A stretch of DNA of 64,000 bases from Epiperipatus broadwayi (taxonomy: Eukaryota; Onychophora; Udeonychophora; Euonychophora; Peripatidae), in NCBI GenBank assembly GCA_028023455.1, contig JAQFVV010000987.1, forward strand, positions 10,001 to 74,000. The letters run 5' to 3'. Below the pieces are notes generated by a model. That model saw nothing but the letters and a program-made list of their open reading frames with translations, searched no databases and was not told the origin of the DNA. The position numbers were made by a program, and so were the translations under genes. Shown one piece after another: positions 34,814-46,487 of this stretch. Positions within the stretch are counted from its first letter, which is position 1, and each line of letters opens with the position of its first letter.

Positions 34814-35337
34814 AAAATACATCAAAGATCAGATTACAAACATAGTGATACTGCAAAAATTAATATAGATATGTGTATATGATAGAGTGACACCATATCT
34901 CCAAAATCTTTTACAGCTGTTTTACAAGAAATATTTTGTGAATTAAAATGGAAAACCAAGAAATTAAAAGTAAATAGAGATTATTTATGTTGTCTAGATT
35001 TGGAAGATGATATGGTTGTTTTTGCAGATGTTTCAGAGCTTTAGGAAATGTTGCAAAAGTTATCAGATGGAAGTAAAAAAGTAGGAGTCTAAATAATTAC
35101 TAAAAAGATTAAAATAATGTTCAATGGATTGTCTCAAAAAACAAAATTAATAACAAATTAGAAAAAGTTAACAATTATAAAATACCATGGTCAAATTATT
35201 AATATAGATGAAAACACAATAGATGAAATTAATCTAGAATTAAATTTGGATGGAGTGTTTTTAGTTGAAAAGAAATATATTTATCTGTTTGTAAAGGGAG
35301 GTTTTTAATAACTAGGACTTACCAGTTCATAATTATG

Positions 35338-35637
35338 CAATTTTCTTTAGAACCCTCAGCAAAATCCAAAGTAAAGACAAAATCCTCTTTTCTAAGTTTA
35401 GCTATGAGAATACATGAAAACTTTTCAAGATTCCCAGTGAATAAAGTTCCCTATTCTCCCATGCTGTCTCTGTGGTACCATAGAAGTTTTTTCTCTTCAT
35501 CTATATTTTACAAGGGCATTAATACTTACAGTTCTAGTTCCCAAGTAAGAAGCTCCTGCTTACACATCTTCTCATCTGAACATCACTGTTTGTAACCAAT
35601 TTTTTTTATTCACTAATAAAGTTTTTTTGAAAATAAA
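35338..35637 (+). mobile_element. 300-bp retrocopy with poly(A) end and target duplication
   Basis: This block interrupts the RTE tail. The 9-bp duplication ATAATTATG flanks it (35329-35337 and 35638-35646), and its 3' end has AATAAAG (about 35615) and an A-rich terminus (GAAAATAAA), as in a LINE-mobilised mRNA. It is less AT-rich than its surroundings. An open frame of 86 codons begins in the duplication and ends at 35595; I do not recognise the protein and cannot tell whether it is coding or untranslated sequence from a host transcript. Confidence 0.75.
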
Positions 35638-36040
35638 ATAATTATGGATATGAGACTTGAACACTTAATAGAAGAGCAATACAGAAACTTCAGACCATTA
35701 AATGAAGTATGGAGAGATGTATATTAGGAGTAACAAGAAGAGATCAAAAATGAAATGAAATACATGGAAGAGAAAACAAACAGGTATGACTGATATCACT
35801 AAAAGAAATAAGACTGAAGTGGAGTGTGGCCAGACATATTTCTGGAACAATTGATATTAGATGAACAGTTGAAATGTTAAACTGTATCACAAAAGATTGG
35901 AAAATACCTAGAAAGAAATCACATGTACATGGATGGATAAAATAAGAAAGTTTGTTGGTGTGGTGTAGAGAACAGTGGCTAGAAATCATGGAAATTGGTT
36001 TAAACTTGGAGTAACCATCATCATGTAGATCAATAGTAAA

Positions 36041-37039
36041 TAAAAATAATAATGATAAATTGATATACATGTTACAAAGATTTTTATGTTAAAGAAGTGA
36101 GTAAAGTTTAGTGTAAATAAATTTAGCAATAGTTTTGTATCCTCAAAAATTTTGTGATTTAAAATAAAATAAAAACGTTAATGGTAGCAAAAAGCTACCA
36201 CCATCAATCAGTTTGCAATGATTAGAAAGTACTTTTTCATCAAAAGAAGCCATTTTCTTATGTCTAAATGGTCATTTTTGTCATTTAAAAAATAAACTGT
36301 AGAAAAAAAGAGGTCAATAAGTATTTACTGATGCTTTGCAAAAGGACAATTACCAGATTAGTGAAAAAAGTGTATCTGATTATTAATATCATCAACTCAA
36401 TATGTCCATAGAAGAAAAAAAAAACAAATAAAAGAGTGAAAACACATTTCCTGGAGTATTTATATTTTAGTGAAAAATTAAATTAACTCAATATGTCTAT
36501 GGAGACAAAAAAGAGTTAAAATATTACATTTCCTAAACCTTTTTTTAAAATTAGTAACCAAAAATGTCAGCCATAAATTGAAATATGTCTAGAAATTTCA
36601 TTTTTTAAAAACTGTAAATTCTTATGAATTTTTTTAATTGTGAATTTTGCTGTGAGGAAGAGAATATATGTGTTATAATTGTATTTATGAATAGTTGCTT
36701 GAGGTCATGTGATAATTAATTATCCAAGAGTGAAAGAGAGAGCACAATAGTATCAACTAGTGTCCAATTTGTCTTTTTTCTCAATAAAGAATCTAACCAA
36801 TGTGCAAATTGATAAAGGCCTATAATTACATCTATGGTATAAATTTTGTAATCTTGAGATAAAAAATATTAAATGTTGCAGACAATAGTAGCAATTAGTG
36901 ACATGACGATAAAAAATGTAATAAAAATGTAAGATAAAATCAAGATATACTCAGGACCAACATAAGCAACTGGCATATTGGACACTATACAAAGAAGTGT
37001 GCTTGTTAAAAAGGGATCCAAATTTAATTTGATATAATA
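36041..37039. other. No gene seen
   Basis: AT-rich DNA. Two partly similar blocks (36400-36480 and 36481-36545, both with ACTCAATATGTC and a GGAG-type motif) suggest a decayed tandem duplication. No coding sequence. Confidence 0.35.
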
Positions 37040-37365
37040 ATAATATTAAGAAGAAAAAGAAGAACAAAATGAGAAACAGAAGAAAAATAGGAAAAAAAGA
37101 ACAAAAATAAGGAGAATAATAATAATAATAACAAAAAAGAATAATAATAATGAGAATAATAAAAAAAAAGAATAAGAAGATGAATGGTAAAATGGTGATA
37201 AAATGATGAAGAAGAAAAAAGAAAAGAGAAGAAGAAAAAGAATAGAGAGAAAGAAGAGAAGAAGAAAAAGAAAAAAATGAAAAGTCAAATGAGAAAAAGG
37301 AAGAGAATGAGGAAAAAATGAAGTGGAAGAGAAGCAGAAAAAGGAAGAGGAGAGAATTTATAAAA
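37040..37365. repeat. Polypurine GAA/AAG-rich tract
   Basis: About 320 bp are almost wholly A and G on the plus strand, with AATAATAAT and GAAGAAAAAG units, so the complement is a polypyrimidine tract. The long minus-strand reading frame (37046-37288, Phe/Leu/Ser-rich) is a consequence of composition. Confidence 0.85.
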
Positions 37366-37429
37366 AATTAAGTACATAAAAATATAAACATATGAGTCAT
37401 TTGTAGTTATTTATAAAATAGTATGGAAG

Positions 37430-37530
37430 GAATGGGAAACTCATATGTGTTCATAGAAAGTTTCTGCATCTATTGATTACTCTGGCTTGCATTGAGTGGC
37501 GCTACTATATGAAGTTTTGCCTCTGTGTGT
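37430..37530 (-). repeat. End fragment of TIR repeat family
   Basis: TTTCTGCATCTATTGATTACTCTGGCTTGCATTGAGTGGCGCTACTATATGAAG in plan matches the right TIR of the element at 49868-50377, so this is a solo end or a deleted copy. Confidence 0.6.
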
Positions 37531-39179
37531 TAATAGGCAGTACATTATAAAATAATAATAAAATTATGTTATAATAATAAATTATATTAACCAATTATTA
37601 ATTTACAAAGGTCTATTTCATATACACATAGATGATTTATTGTGTTTGCTTAATGGACCCTGGTGAAAGTATAATTTAAAAATAGTGTAATAGTGATGGC
37701 AAAAGGCAATGGTTCCTTGTCACTATTATCATGCACATAGAATTTTTGCCAAACCTTGCTATTTCCCAAAGAATGCTTGCCTTTACTGCTAACAGTTGCT
37801 ACTGCCAATATTTTTTTTCCAAAATTGAAGAATATAAAAAAAATATTTAAGACCTTCAATATCTCAAGAGATATAATCTAATTTTCAATAATTTTTATAA
37901 AAATAAAGTTTTAGATTAATTAGATTTATGTAATGTAATTAAAAAGTTTTTGGTTTAAAGGCCACATATTATAAAAACTATCTTTCTAATCTTATATAAA
38001 AATGATTTTTTTTGTAACTATTCTTTATTTTTGTTATTAAGGTATATATATAGTGAAAGATTATTACTTACATGAAAATACAATTAACATTTTTTTTCTT
38101 TGTTCTTCATGATTAGTGATTATTATAATGTTTGTGGATCTAGGGGTTTAAAGAGCACTAAAAATCTGTTTACTTTGGGCACAGTTATGTCTTTGTATTC
38201 TATTAACATAAATGGATTACATTCCATGAACTTTGACTTGCAGAATCTGTTACGACTTTATTAAATGTAGGGGGGGGGGTATAAATATTATTAGGGTAAT
38301 TGCGTATATAAAGTTTTATTAATATTTTTTTGAAGTGCAATTATTTATGTGATAAATCAATTATTATTATTTTTCTCCTGGTTATTTACAACAATCATTC
38401 GAATCAAGTTCAAATAAAGTCTGCAAAGTCTAATTAAATGGAAGCAGCCTGAGGTTATTTAAAATAGATATGCTAGCTTTAGTTTATGAAAAATGTTTGG
38501 TTACATGTTATCTAAATAATAGACTTTATAACTTTACCCTCTATGTACTAAATAATCAAATGTCTTTATTGTTTGGAGGTTTATAGATATTTTGGGTACA
38601 GAAATGCAAGAACTGAAATTGATCCAAGGATTTTTGATCTAGAATTTGACATTCTACCACACATGAAACCATACAAGACATATTACTTAGAAAATAATAA
38701 TCTTTACAACTTTACTTTATTGACCAAGGTATATAAAAGTAGCATAGTAGAAAGTTTAAATAGTGTTAAATAGTCCATTGCAGGGAAAAGATTTTTTCCA
38801 GAAGCTTTCCAAAGAAGGCATTATTTATCAGACTTTCCAAATCTTGGTTAGTGAGTTTTTTGATGGGTTTTCATTCCTTTTTGAGCCTTTATGTTAAGAA
38901 TGGTTTGATGCTTATTTGTAAGATGATCATTCTGGGTGCAGCATTTGGATATCTTATTATTTATAAGGTTTTTTTTAAGAAATAGGGTATATGTATATCT
39001 AATAAAGACCAAAGCAGATAGATAAATAATTAAATACATGAGAACAGTCAACACTTAAACAATACCAATATCAATAACCACCAACAATCTCAATCTATAA
39101 GAAGATTGCCTTGACAACAATTTTTTTTCATCATTCATTTCACATAGAGTCATGTTTAAATGTTTTACAATTTCTTGGA
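37531..39179. other. No gene seen
   Basis: AT-rich DNA with a 10-base G-run at about 38270-38279. The open frame 38573-38773 (66 codons, Tyr/Leu/Asn-rich) has no domain I recognise and no splice context I trust. Confidence 0.35.
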
Positions 39180-39475
39180 ATTTCATTTAATTGTTATACT
39201 GCCCATCTGCTATCATCTCTTCTAGTGATATGCCCAGCCTAGTTTCATTTTGATCACTCAATTCTTTCAATGATATTAGGGGCATTTGTTCATCCTTTCA
39301 TCCATGTATTTCACTTTTGATCTCTTTTTATTCCTCTCAACATGTATTTCTCTATACTTTGTAAGTGATATGAAATCATGTGTTTCCTTTTTATTAAGAG
39401 TACAAGTCTCAGCTCCATATGCAGAAACTAATAAAGCACACCTATTAAAAACATATAGCATTGAAGTGGATTGTT
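39180..39475 (-). pseudogene. RTE-type LINE C-terminal fragment
   Basis: On the minus strand F-N-R-C-A-L-L-V-S-A-Y-G-A-E-T-C-T-L-N is the decayed form of the R-x-L-P-V-L-T-Y-G-S-E-T-W-T-L-N block seen at 17272-17304. The following codons end in a K-Y-M-D-E-R-like tail before 39276. Truncated and broken. Confidence 0.75.
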
Positions 39476-39664
39476 GAAATATTTATTAATGATAAATATA
39501 TTTTTAGGCATTTTTAATGTTATAAATTTCAAACAATTGCAAAGCATATTTTTATTAATGTTTTACCTTGAATCACATGTTGATTACACTATGATAAAGC
39601 ACTAATATAATTTAAAATATTTAATTAAAATTAAATAATAAATACTAATGATTGATAAACAGAG

Positions 39665-39795
39665 CAAAACTCTCCATACAGTATTGCCACCTGTGCTAAA
39701 CAGAGTAATCAATGGATGCCAGAAGGCTTGTGCATAAAATCCCTATCTAATGCCTACTCATCCAATACTAATGATACAGAAGTTACTTATTTGCT
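39665..39795 (+). repeat. End fragment of TIR repeat family
   Basis: AACTCTCCATACAGTATTGCCAC, ACAGAGTAATCAATGGATGCC and AAATCCCTATCTAATGCC are in the order and orientation of the element ends at 49868 and 63676. Confidence 0.65.
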
Positions 39796-40224
39796 TAAGT
39801 AAAATTGAAGCAAAAAGGCAAAGCTAAATTCAGAAATATTGCCATTTATTTTTTAACCATAGTTGTCAATTTTTGCCATATTAGAGCTTCCATCTATTGA
39901 CTAAATTGAAACTATAATTTAAAAGTATTAAATGACAAAATTGCAGAGCAGATGGCAATTTGCGGCATAAATATAGACTCATTTAATGAGAGTGATACTA
40001 TATAAAACTTCAGATGTATAAATATGTTAAGATTGTAAGGTGCTTGAAAAGAGTTGAATTGAATGATCTTTAATGATAAGCCAATTATATTTTTTGTCAT
40101 TTTTATAAATTTTATATATGATTTAAAATGGCACATTTTTTCATTTTATATATTCATTACTATTGATAAATAATCATTAATGACTAGACTATAGGATGTC
40201 ACTGAAATTCATAATGATAGGGTA

Positions 40225-40710
40225 TTTGCCATAAAAGTGTTTCTATAGAATATACTTTGTGGATTACTTAAGTCATTTGGATTTTGCATATGATATGGTT
40301 TTTGTAAATAATGAGTAATAGCATCATAAAATGTTACAAGAATTATAAGACATGTTCAATGACTTGTCCAGAAAACAAATAAAGATTGATAAAAGCTAAC
40401 TGTAATTTTCTTAGTCAAATTATTAATATGGATAGAATTTGAATAGATAAAATTAAACATAGACTGAATAGTAATATTGGGGGTTGTTTTGGAATAAATA
40501 ACTTAATACTGTTTTTCTTGATGTGATAAAGTGGCAGATTTTGGAATTCAAGGTCTATATGTCATGGCACAGCACTACTGTTTTCTGTGATTGAACTTCG
40601 GACTAATAAATCATTTGATTATTATTAATTTACATAATATTAAAAGAAAATATATCTATGTACTTGAAAAGAGAGGATTTTATTAAACATTTTTTAAATT
40701 TTAACATTTA
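40225..40710 (+). pseudogene. RTE-type LINE fragment, interrupted
   Basis: GTGGATTACTTAAGTCATTTGGATTTTGCATATGAT is a decayed copy of the RT catalytic region seen at 16915-16945 (A-D-D is now A-Y-D). Weak similarity runs on to about 40510 (LGQ..N..NKMDEI equivalents) and resumes at about 40646-40700 (YLCT.LKR). Between these, 40514-40645 holds unrelated sequence, probably an insertion. Confidence 0.65.
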
Positions 40711-42315
40711 CTTGGATTTGAAAGATGACATTTAAAATCAGAATATTAATCTTTTCCAAATATCTTACTGTATATCTAAAATACATAACACATAGAAAAA
40801 AAATAGAATTGAAGTTGGATTAATAATATCACATAGTTATAATTAATAAAAAACAATGTCTAAACCCTTTTACATTTTAATACTTTTTGTATCAACTCAT
40901 TTTACTTTAGTATTAAAATCTTTCTATATTATAAACAGCACATATGTGGAGATTGAATGTTTGATATCTTTAATTCACCTAGATAGTGAGAAAGGATTGT
41001 CTAATTGCATGTGTTGGTAAATGGTTATGATAGAGAAGAGTTAAAATTATAATATTTGGAACCAGTTCTCTCTCCAAGCTGTCTATAACACCACTTCTGA
41101 ATCAACACACATTATGTGAGTTATTCATCACCACCACTTCTGAATCAACACACATTATGTGAGTTATTCATCACCAAAATTTCAAAATACTTGCATATCT
41201 GGATTATGAGTTCCAACATGAAATGTGATGCGTTTGGTACCTTAACCCATGATAAAAAAATAATCTCACAACATTGAATTTTGTTTTAAATTAGGAAAAA
41301 TGGCTATTGAAATGTTTGATATGATTTTTACCTTGTATGTAATGAAACCATGAATCATAAGAATGTTTTCAAGTGGTTTACAAAATTTTGTGATGGTAGG
41401 GAGAGCAGAGAAGACGATCTATAAACTCAAGATCTACACATTCTAACATCTTAAATTTTTTGTGGTGAATAACTTAACAATATCGCTACATTATAGATGT
41501 GTTAATTTAGAGGTGATTGTTGTAGGCAGCCATCTTTTCATTGATTTATTCTGGATATATATTTCATTATTTAGAAATGTCGATTTTAATAAATAAAAAA
41601 TTCACTTCGTAAATAAAAAAACTTTCCGATACTTTTTAGTTGGGAATAAATGTATATAATCTTAAAAAAATTCACTTAAAAAATTCATATCTGTGTATGT
41701 ACAAAGTTCATAATTTCTAACATTATGCTCTCTCACACACACGTATATCAAAAAATAATAAGGCCATTATTCTTTTTTTTTGACATAACTGGCTAGACAT
41801 TTTTTTCTTGATTATTTTTTGGGTTCTATTCCAGCAGTGAAATTATTTTATGCAACTTACCAAGCAATCACAAACATGAAAACGAAAAAAAAAAAAATCA
41901 CAAAGAATAGAATGACTACATGAAAACCAAATGAAATGACTCAAATTGAAATCAAATAGCTTGGAAACAGTTTAGTTGAGAATATAACAATGAACAAGTA
42001 ATAGCTTTGAGAAACACAATGGTTCACCGAGAAGTTACAAAAGTTGATTCAAAGTAAACTTTTTTAATTTTCTACTATTTGTGAAATAATTTTTAGACAT
42101 TGAATCAACCGTGTAAAAAAAGTAATAAAGTGAAAAATGTTTTATAATATTGTTCATAGTAAACACGCACATAAATGACTTTAATTTGTTTTTAGTATTT
42201 CATTTTGTGTGTAACTATATATATATGCGCAAGACATTTTGACTTTAAAGAATCTCATAATAATAAGGAAAATAGATTTATTTTTAGCCGTTTCACTTAT
42301 TTCATTACGCGCATT
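40711..42315. other. No gene seen; one tandem duplication
   Basis: AT-rich DNA. The only structured item is the 43-bp tandem duplication at 41089-41176. No coding frame is supported. Confidence 0.4.
41089..41176. repeat. 43-bp tandem duplication
   Basis: Two essentially identical copies (CACCACTTCTGAATCAAC..ATTCATCAC) begin at 41089 and 41132. With no visible divergence, the duplication is recent. Confidence 0.9.
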
Positions 42316-42870
42316 ACGTAGAAGTTACCAATTGCAAATATCTTGATCAGATTATTAATAGAGATGGAAACGTAATGGATTAAATTAATCACAGAATTAA
42401 ACTTGAAGGGAGTACTTTTGACAGAAATAACTAAATATTAGAAAAAAATATGCCTATGTGTTTGAAAAACATTTTTAATGTCTTTCGACAGTTCTTATTT
42501 ATGGATCTGAGACTTGGACACTTAATAGAAGAGCAATATAAAGACTTCCAGATCACTCAAAGAAGTATGGAGAGAGGTGTATTAGGAGCAACCAAAAGGA
42601 ATCGAAAATAAAATACGCAGATGAGAGAAAAAACAGGTCTTACTATCATCATTGAAAAGATTAAGAGACTGAAGTGAAGCTGGGCTGAATATGTTGTTAA
42701 AAGAGATGGTAATAGGTGGATAGTTTGAATCTTAAACTGAAACACAAGAACTTGTAAAAGTTTTAGAAGAGACCACAAACTCATGGATGAATAAAATAAG
42801 AAAGTTCTCTGGAGAGATGTGGAGAAGTGAGGCCAGAAATCTGAGAAACTGAATTAAATTTGGAAAAAGG
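42316..42870 (+). pseudogene. RTE-type LINE C-terminal fragment
   Basis: The nucleotide sequence tracks 17105-17660 closely: ATATCTTGATCAGATTATTAATA corresponds to the K-Y-L-G-Q-I-I-N block, and TTATGGATCTGAGACTTGGACACTTAAT encodes Y-G-S-E-T-W-T-L-N. Many frame breaks. The long minus-strand frame 42557-42784 is a shadow. Confidence 0.85.
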
Positions 42871-43214
42871 GTAGATTAATAATGTTTGAAAATGATGAAA
42901 TAAGATGATAGAAGAAAATGTACTAGACATAAGTATATATACACTCTTAAGCATGACAGATTCTAATCCAACATTTGGCTTAAAAAATGCAAGTAGTAAT
43001 ATTTTTAAAATACATTTTTAGGTGGATGTAAGTTTTGTAAAGGAGTCATTAAATTTTGTGAGATAATGTTGAATATTGAGACACTACAATAAATTGTTAA
43101 GATAGAATCAAATACCAGCCAACTAATACTGACTAATATTGTCATTACTATCTTGTTGTCTAATTATTTGAACTTATTTTTGATTAAGACAAATACACAC
43201 ACAGAGAGAGATTA
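42871..43214. other. No gene seen
   Basis: AT-rich spacer between the RTE fragment and a SINE. Nothing is supported. Confidence 0.4.
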
Positions 43215-43445
43215 GTACTACATAAAGGGAAAGCCTCATAGTTCAGAGGTAATAGATCTGCCTATTATGCTAATGACAGATTCAAACCCTAGGTTAAGTA
43301 AGCTTGGAATTTAAAAAAAAAAGGGTTTGTTTCAGATCACTGACCCACAGGCAACCTAGCTATTTCTATGGTCTTCAAATGGGTATATAACCATTGTTAG
43401 CTAGATGATGAAACAAGGTTGAAATCCTCAATTCTTATTATCTGG
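43215..43445 (+). mobile_element. tRNA-derived SINE with shared tail module
   Basis: Head: AAGCCTCATAGTTCAGAGGTAATAG (A-box-like), CTGCCTATTATGC (anticodon arm-like, UAU-like loop) and GATTCAAACCC (B box). After an A-run comes GATCACTGACCCACAGGCAACCTAGC..GTTAGCTAGATGATG, a module also seen, more decayed, at 2745, 4765, 24735 and 31160. This suggests one SINE family or a common central domain shared by several. Confidence 0.65.
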
Positions 43446-46059
43446 CAATTGGACAATATAGTGGATATTGCCATTTTCTTCACAGTTTCTCTATGAGGAA
43501 CTGTTGACAAAGAGTTTGATTTACAATGGGTCATTTATTAAAAAAGATGGTTTCATTTATTTATTATATAGAGAATAAATTATAACGAATGAAAATAATT
43601 GCACCATCTTTAAACATAAAAATACAACCAAAGCAGTCATTTTACAGTATATTAATGCATTTGAACAATTTGAAAATACTTTCATACAGACCACCACTTC
43701 GAATTTGCATCTTACAAATACACAGATCTCATGATGCATATACATTAAGCACCTTATGTTGCAGTAGTAGTAGTACATCTATCTATCTGCCAGGTCCACA
43801 CCTGGGTTTGAATCAGAATAAAATGAAGAAAATATTATCAACAATTCTCAGATTTTTTTTCAGGTATTCAGCTAAGTAATATACAATATTAATCAGTAAA
43901 GTGATATTTAAATATTTTAGACTAATGAGTAAAGATGGAAAAATATCCAATCTTGTAGACAACATATGTAAAGCTTGGTGAATATTGTCTTATTTTCACT
44001 TTTTTTAAAATGCAGGCTTCTTAGAAAGATCTTTGTTTTACAGTGACCTATTTAAATTTTTATTTAAATTTTGTTTTATCGCACCTATCTATATGAATAT
44101 CACAATCTCAGCATGCTTGTATGCCCTTAAAGTCTAATTCTGTAAATTTTACAAATACCAGAATTCTCGGCAAAATATGGATTATATCAAGTTGATGGAC
44201 TTTCAAATACATATTGATTTACACTATATATGTAATGAAAAATGACAGGTTCAATTGCGTTTTTAATACATTAGAGAGGAGATAATTTAATTCAATTTCC
44301 GCTTGTACGCACACACACACCATATATATATAGAGCAACATATTGGGAAATATTTATAAAAGCTGGCAAAAACTACTCGTCTGTGTCGATTTTATTTTTT
44401 TGTTTTGAGTTACAAATACGTAGCATACATCTTTACATCTTAATATTAATGCATTTTAAACTTTTGCTGAATATTGTACGCGTCATATGTATTTATAACA
44501 GATAGTTAATTATCGCAAAGCATTCACGTTTATACATAGTATGTCATTAATTGTTGACATTATATGAACGTAATGCCTTCTTTATAATGTATTTTGTAAT
44601 TTTGTTTGCTTTATATTTTAATATTTTACATTTTGTCGTCTATGTCATCTCTCTCTCTTTTAACAGTTGTATATACAATATATAGACGCAATTTACAAAA
44701 AGCTTAGAATAAAATGTAAAAAGGCTAATTTTCACAAGTTACGGACAAATTAATTAATTTTATCCAAACTATTAGAATTGGAGTGGTTAAATTTATGCTT
44801 CTGTGATTCCATGGGGAAGCACGTGTGGGATTTTAAGTTTAAGGGTGAAAATGAAATAGAAAATTGAGCAGCTGCGCAAATGCTAAACTCTTGATGAGCA
44901 AATCTAGATAATGAATTATATAGCTCAGCAAATACAAAATCTAGCTTTACAAGCAAAAGAATCAAACATGAAGTCTGCTTTTAAAAGCAAATATTTGAAA
45001 AACACAAATACTAAACTCGATACAGCAAATGAGAATTCACATTTATAGTTTTAAAACATTGTTTTACAAGCAAGAGTCCTACAATAAATTTATTTAAAAT
45101 TTATCATCGTTTATCAAGTGTTCATTTATTGTAGATCAGTAATTCTTGATGAAGAGTACAGTGGCAATATGAGTGCTTGGTGAAGGGGTAAAAATCTGAA
45201 TCAGAATAATATTCTAATAGCTAGTAATTTATTATATTGAAAAGCTTTTAGTTATTAAGATCTTAAAAACTCATTTGAAAGAGTGACTCCAGCCATTTAT
45301 GCAAATAAGGGCTGCTTGTATAAATTTAAAAATCAATTAATGCTTAAAAATAAAACACTTCATGGCTTTTCTTAAACTTGGTAAAATTGATACTAAGCAC
45401 ATTGAAGCTATTTTAAATAGCATTTACATTTTATAATTGATAGTACAAATGCTGTTGTTGTAGTTGAAAAAATTACTCAAAAAAGAGTGACCGCTATATA
45501 TAGAAAAAAATATTAAAATTTATGGATTTAATAGACAATGGATTTTTTGCATTTTATTATCATAATCAATTGTTATCACAAGAAAATAAAGAAACAATTA
45601 TACAAAGTTTTATTATTTTTTTTGAGGACGAATGATAAAATGAACACAATATGTAATCATTAAAATGTGCTTTCTCTCTGCCTCAGTTTATTTAGACACT
45701 GTTTTTTAAATAACATTATTCTACTTCAGCTTAAAATAATATTAATACAATACAAAAAGTTATATTGGATCTTGAATTCGAATTAGGTAAAGGGTGTTTT
45801 TAATGCTACTGGAGGGATGTAAGACCACACCTTACATTATATATATATAAGGCGATCTTAAGCATTAGTAAAAAATATAAGGTGAATTCATTCTTTTCAA
45901 AGACTCTGTCTTGTGTTTAAAAAGTGAGAGTATTTCTCAGCTTAATTCATTTAGTGCATATGTAGATGTGATTTCCTTATGACTATTACAAATAAAAAAA
46001 TATATATTGCTAGATGAATAAATAAATGGTTATTTATTATTATAATTGCTGTTGTTGTT
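43446..46059. other. No gene seen
   Basis: AT-rich DNA. It includes a short (CA)n/(TA)n stretch near 44310-44331 and scattered short open frames (43589-43879, 44750-44965) without recognised domains or codon structure. Confidence 0.4.
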
Positions 46060-46397
46060 TAACAAGGGATTTGGATGTTCCATCATCAGATTTTCAATGG
46101 TATGGATGGCTGAAGGGTTGGAGTGTGGAGTAAACTGAAGCCTGTCTATAAAAGTTTGAAGATTTGCTATCTTAACATAAACCAAACACTGATTGTATAT
46201 ATGTGTGGAAAATGATGATCTGGATATGAGTGCTGTTTCATTTTGAAATAGATATATTGGAGGTCATTCATCTTTTTCACATTTGTTTGGTCATGTGCAT
46301 CAGCTGTATGAGATAAAGTGGATGGATAGCTGAAAAAAGTTTGAAATTTCCTATATTACATCTAAACTTCAAGTATATAAAGTATTCAAATATCATA

Positions 46398-46487
<90 letters not shown>

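Larger units (their letters stand above)
33980..36040 (+). pseudogene. RTE-type LINE, decayed, with two nested insertions
   Basis: This copy is longer than the one at 16755. The open piece 34078-34323 has F-Y-E-E-L-Y-S and A-I-K-S-M-K-K-K-K-A-P-D, the conserved block before the RT of RTE elements (the usual form ends K-A-P-G). Later come a palm block F-M-D-Y-K-K-A (about 34578), a broken A-D-D equivalent near 35000-35030, a degraded L-P-V-x-x-Y-G / G-D-T / E-T-W region split by an insertion at 35338-35637, and a C-terminal tail to about 36040. A SINE (34704-34813) and a 300-bp retrocopy (35338-35637) interrupt it, each with its own target duplication. Confidence 0.85.

Noticed and set aside
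37046-37288. Phe/Leu/Ser-rich minus-strand frame resembling a membrane protein
   Set aside because: Produced by a polypurine tract; no signal beyond composition.
38573-38773. 66-codon open frame as a small gene
   Set aside because: No recognised domain, very AT-rich, and no convincing splice or promoter context; likewise 50494-50679 and 60041-60223.
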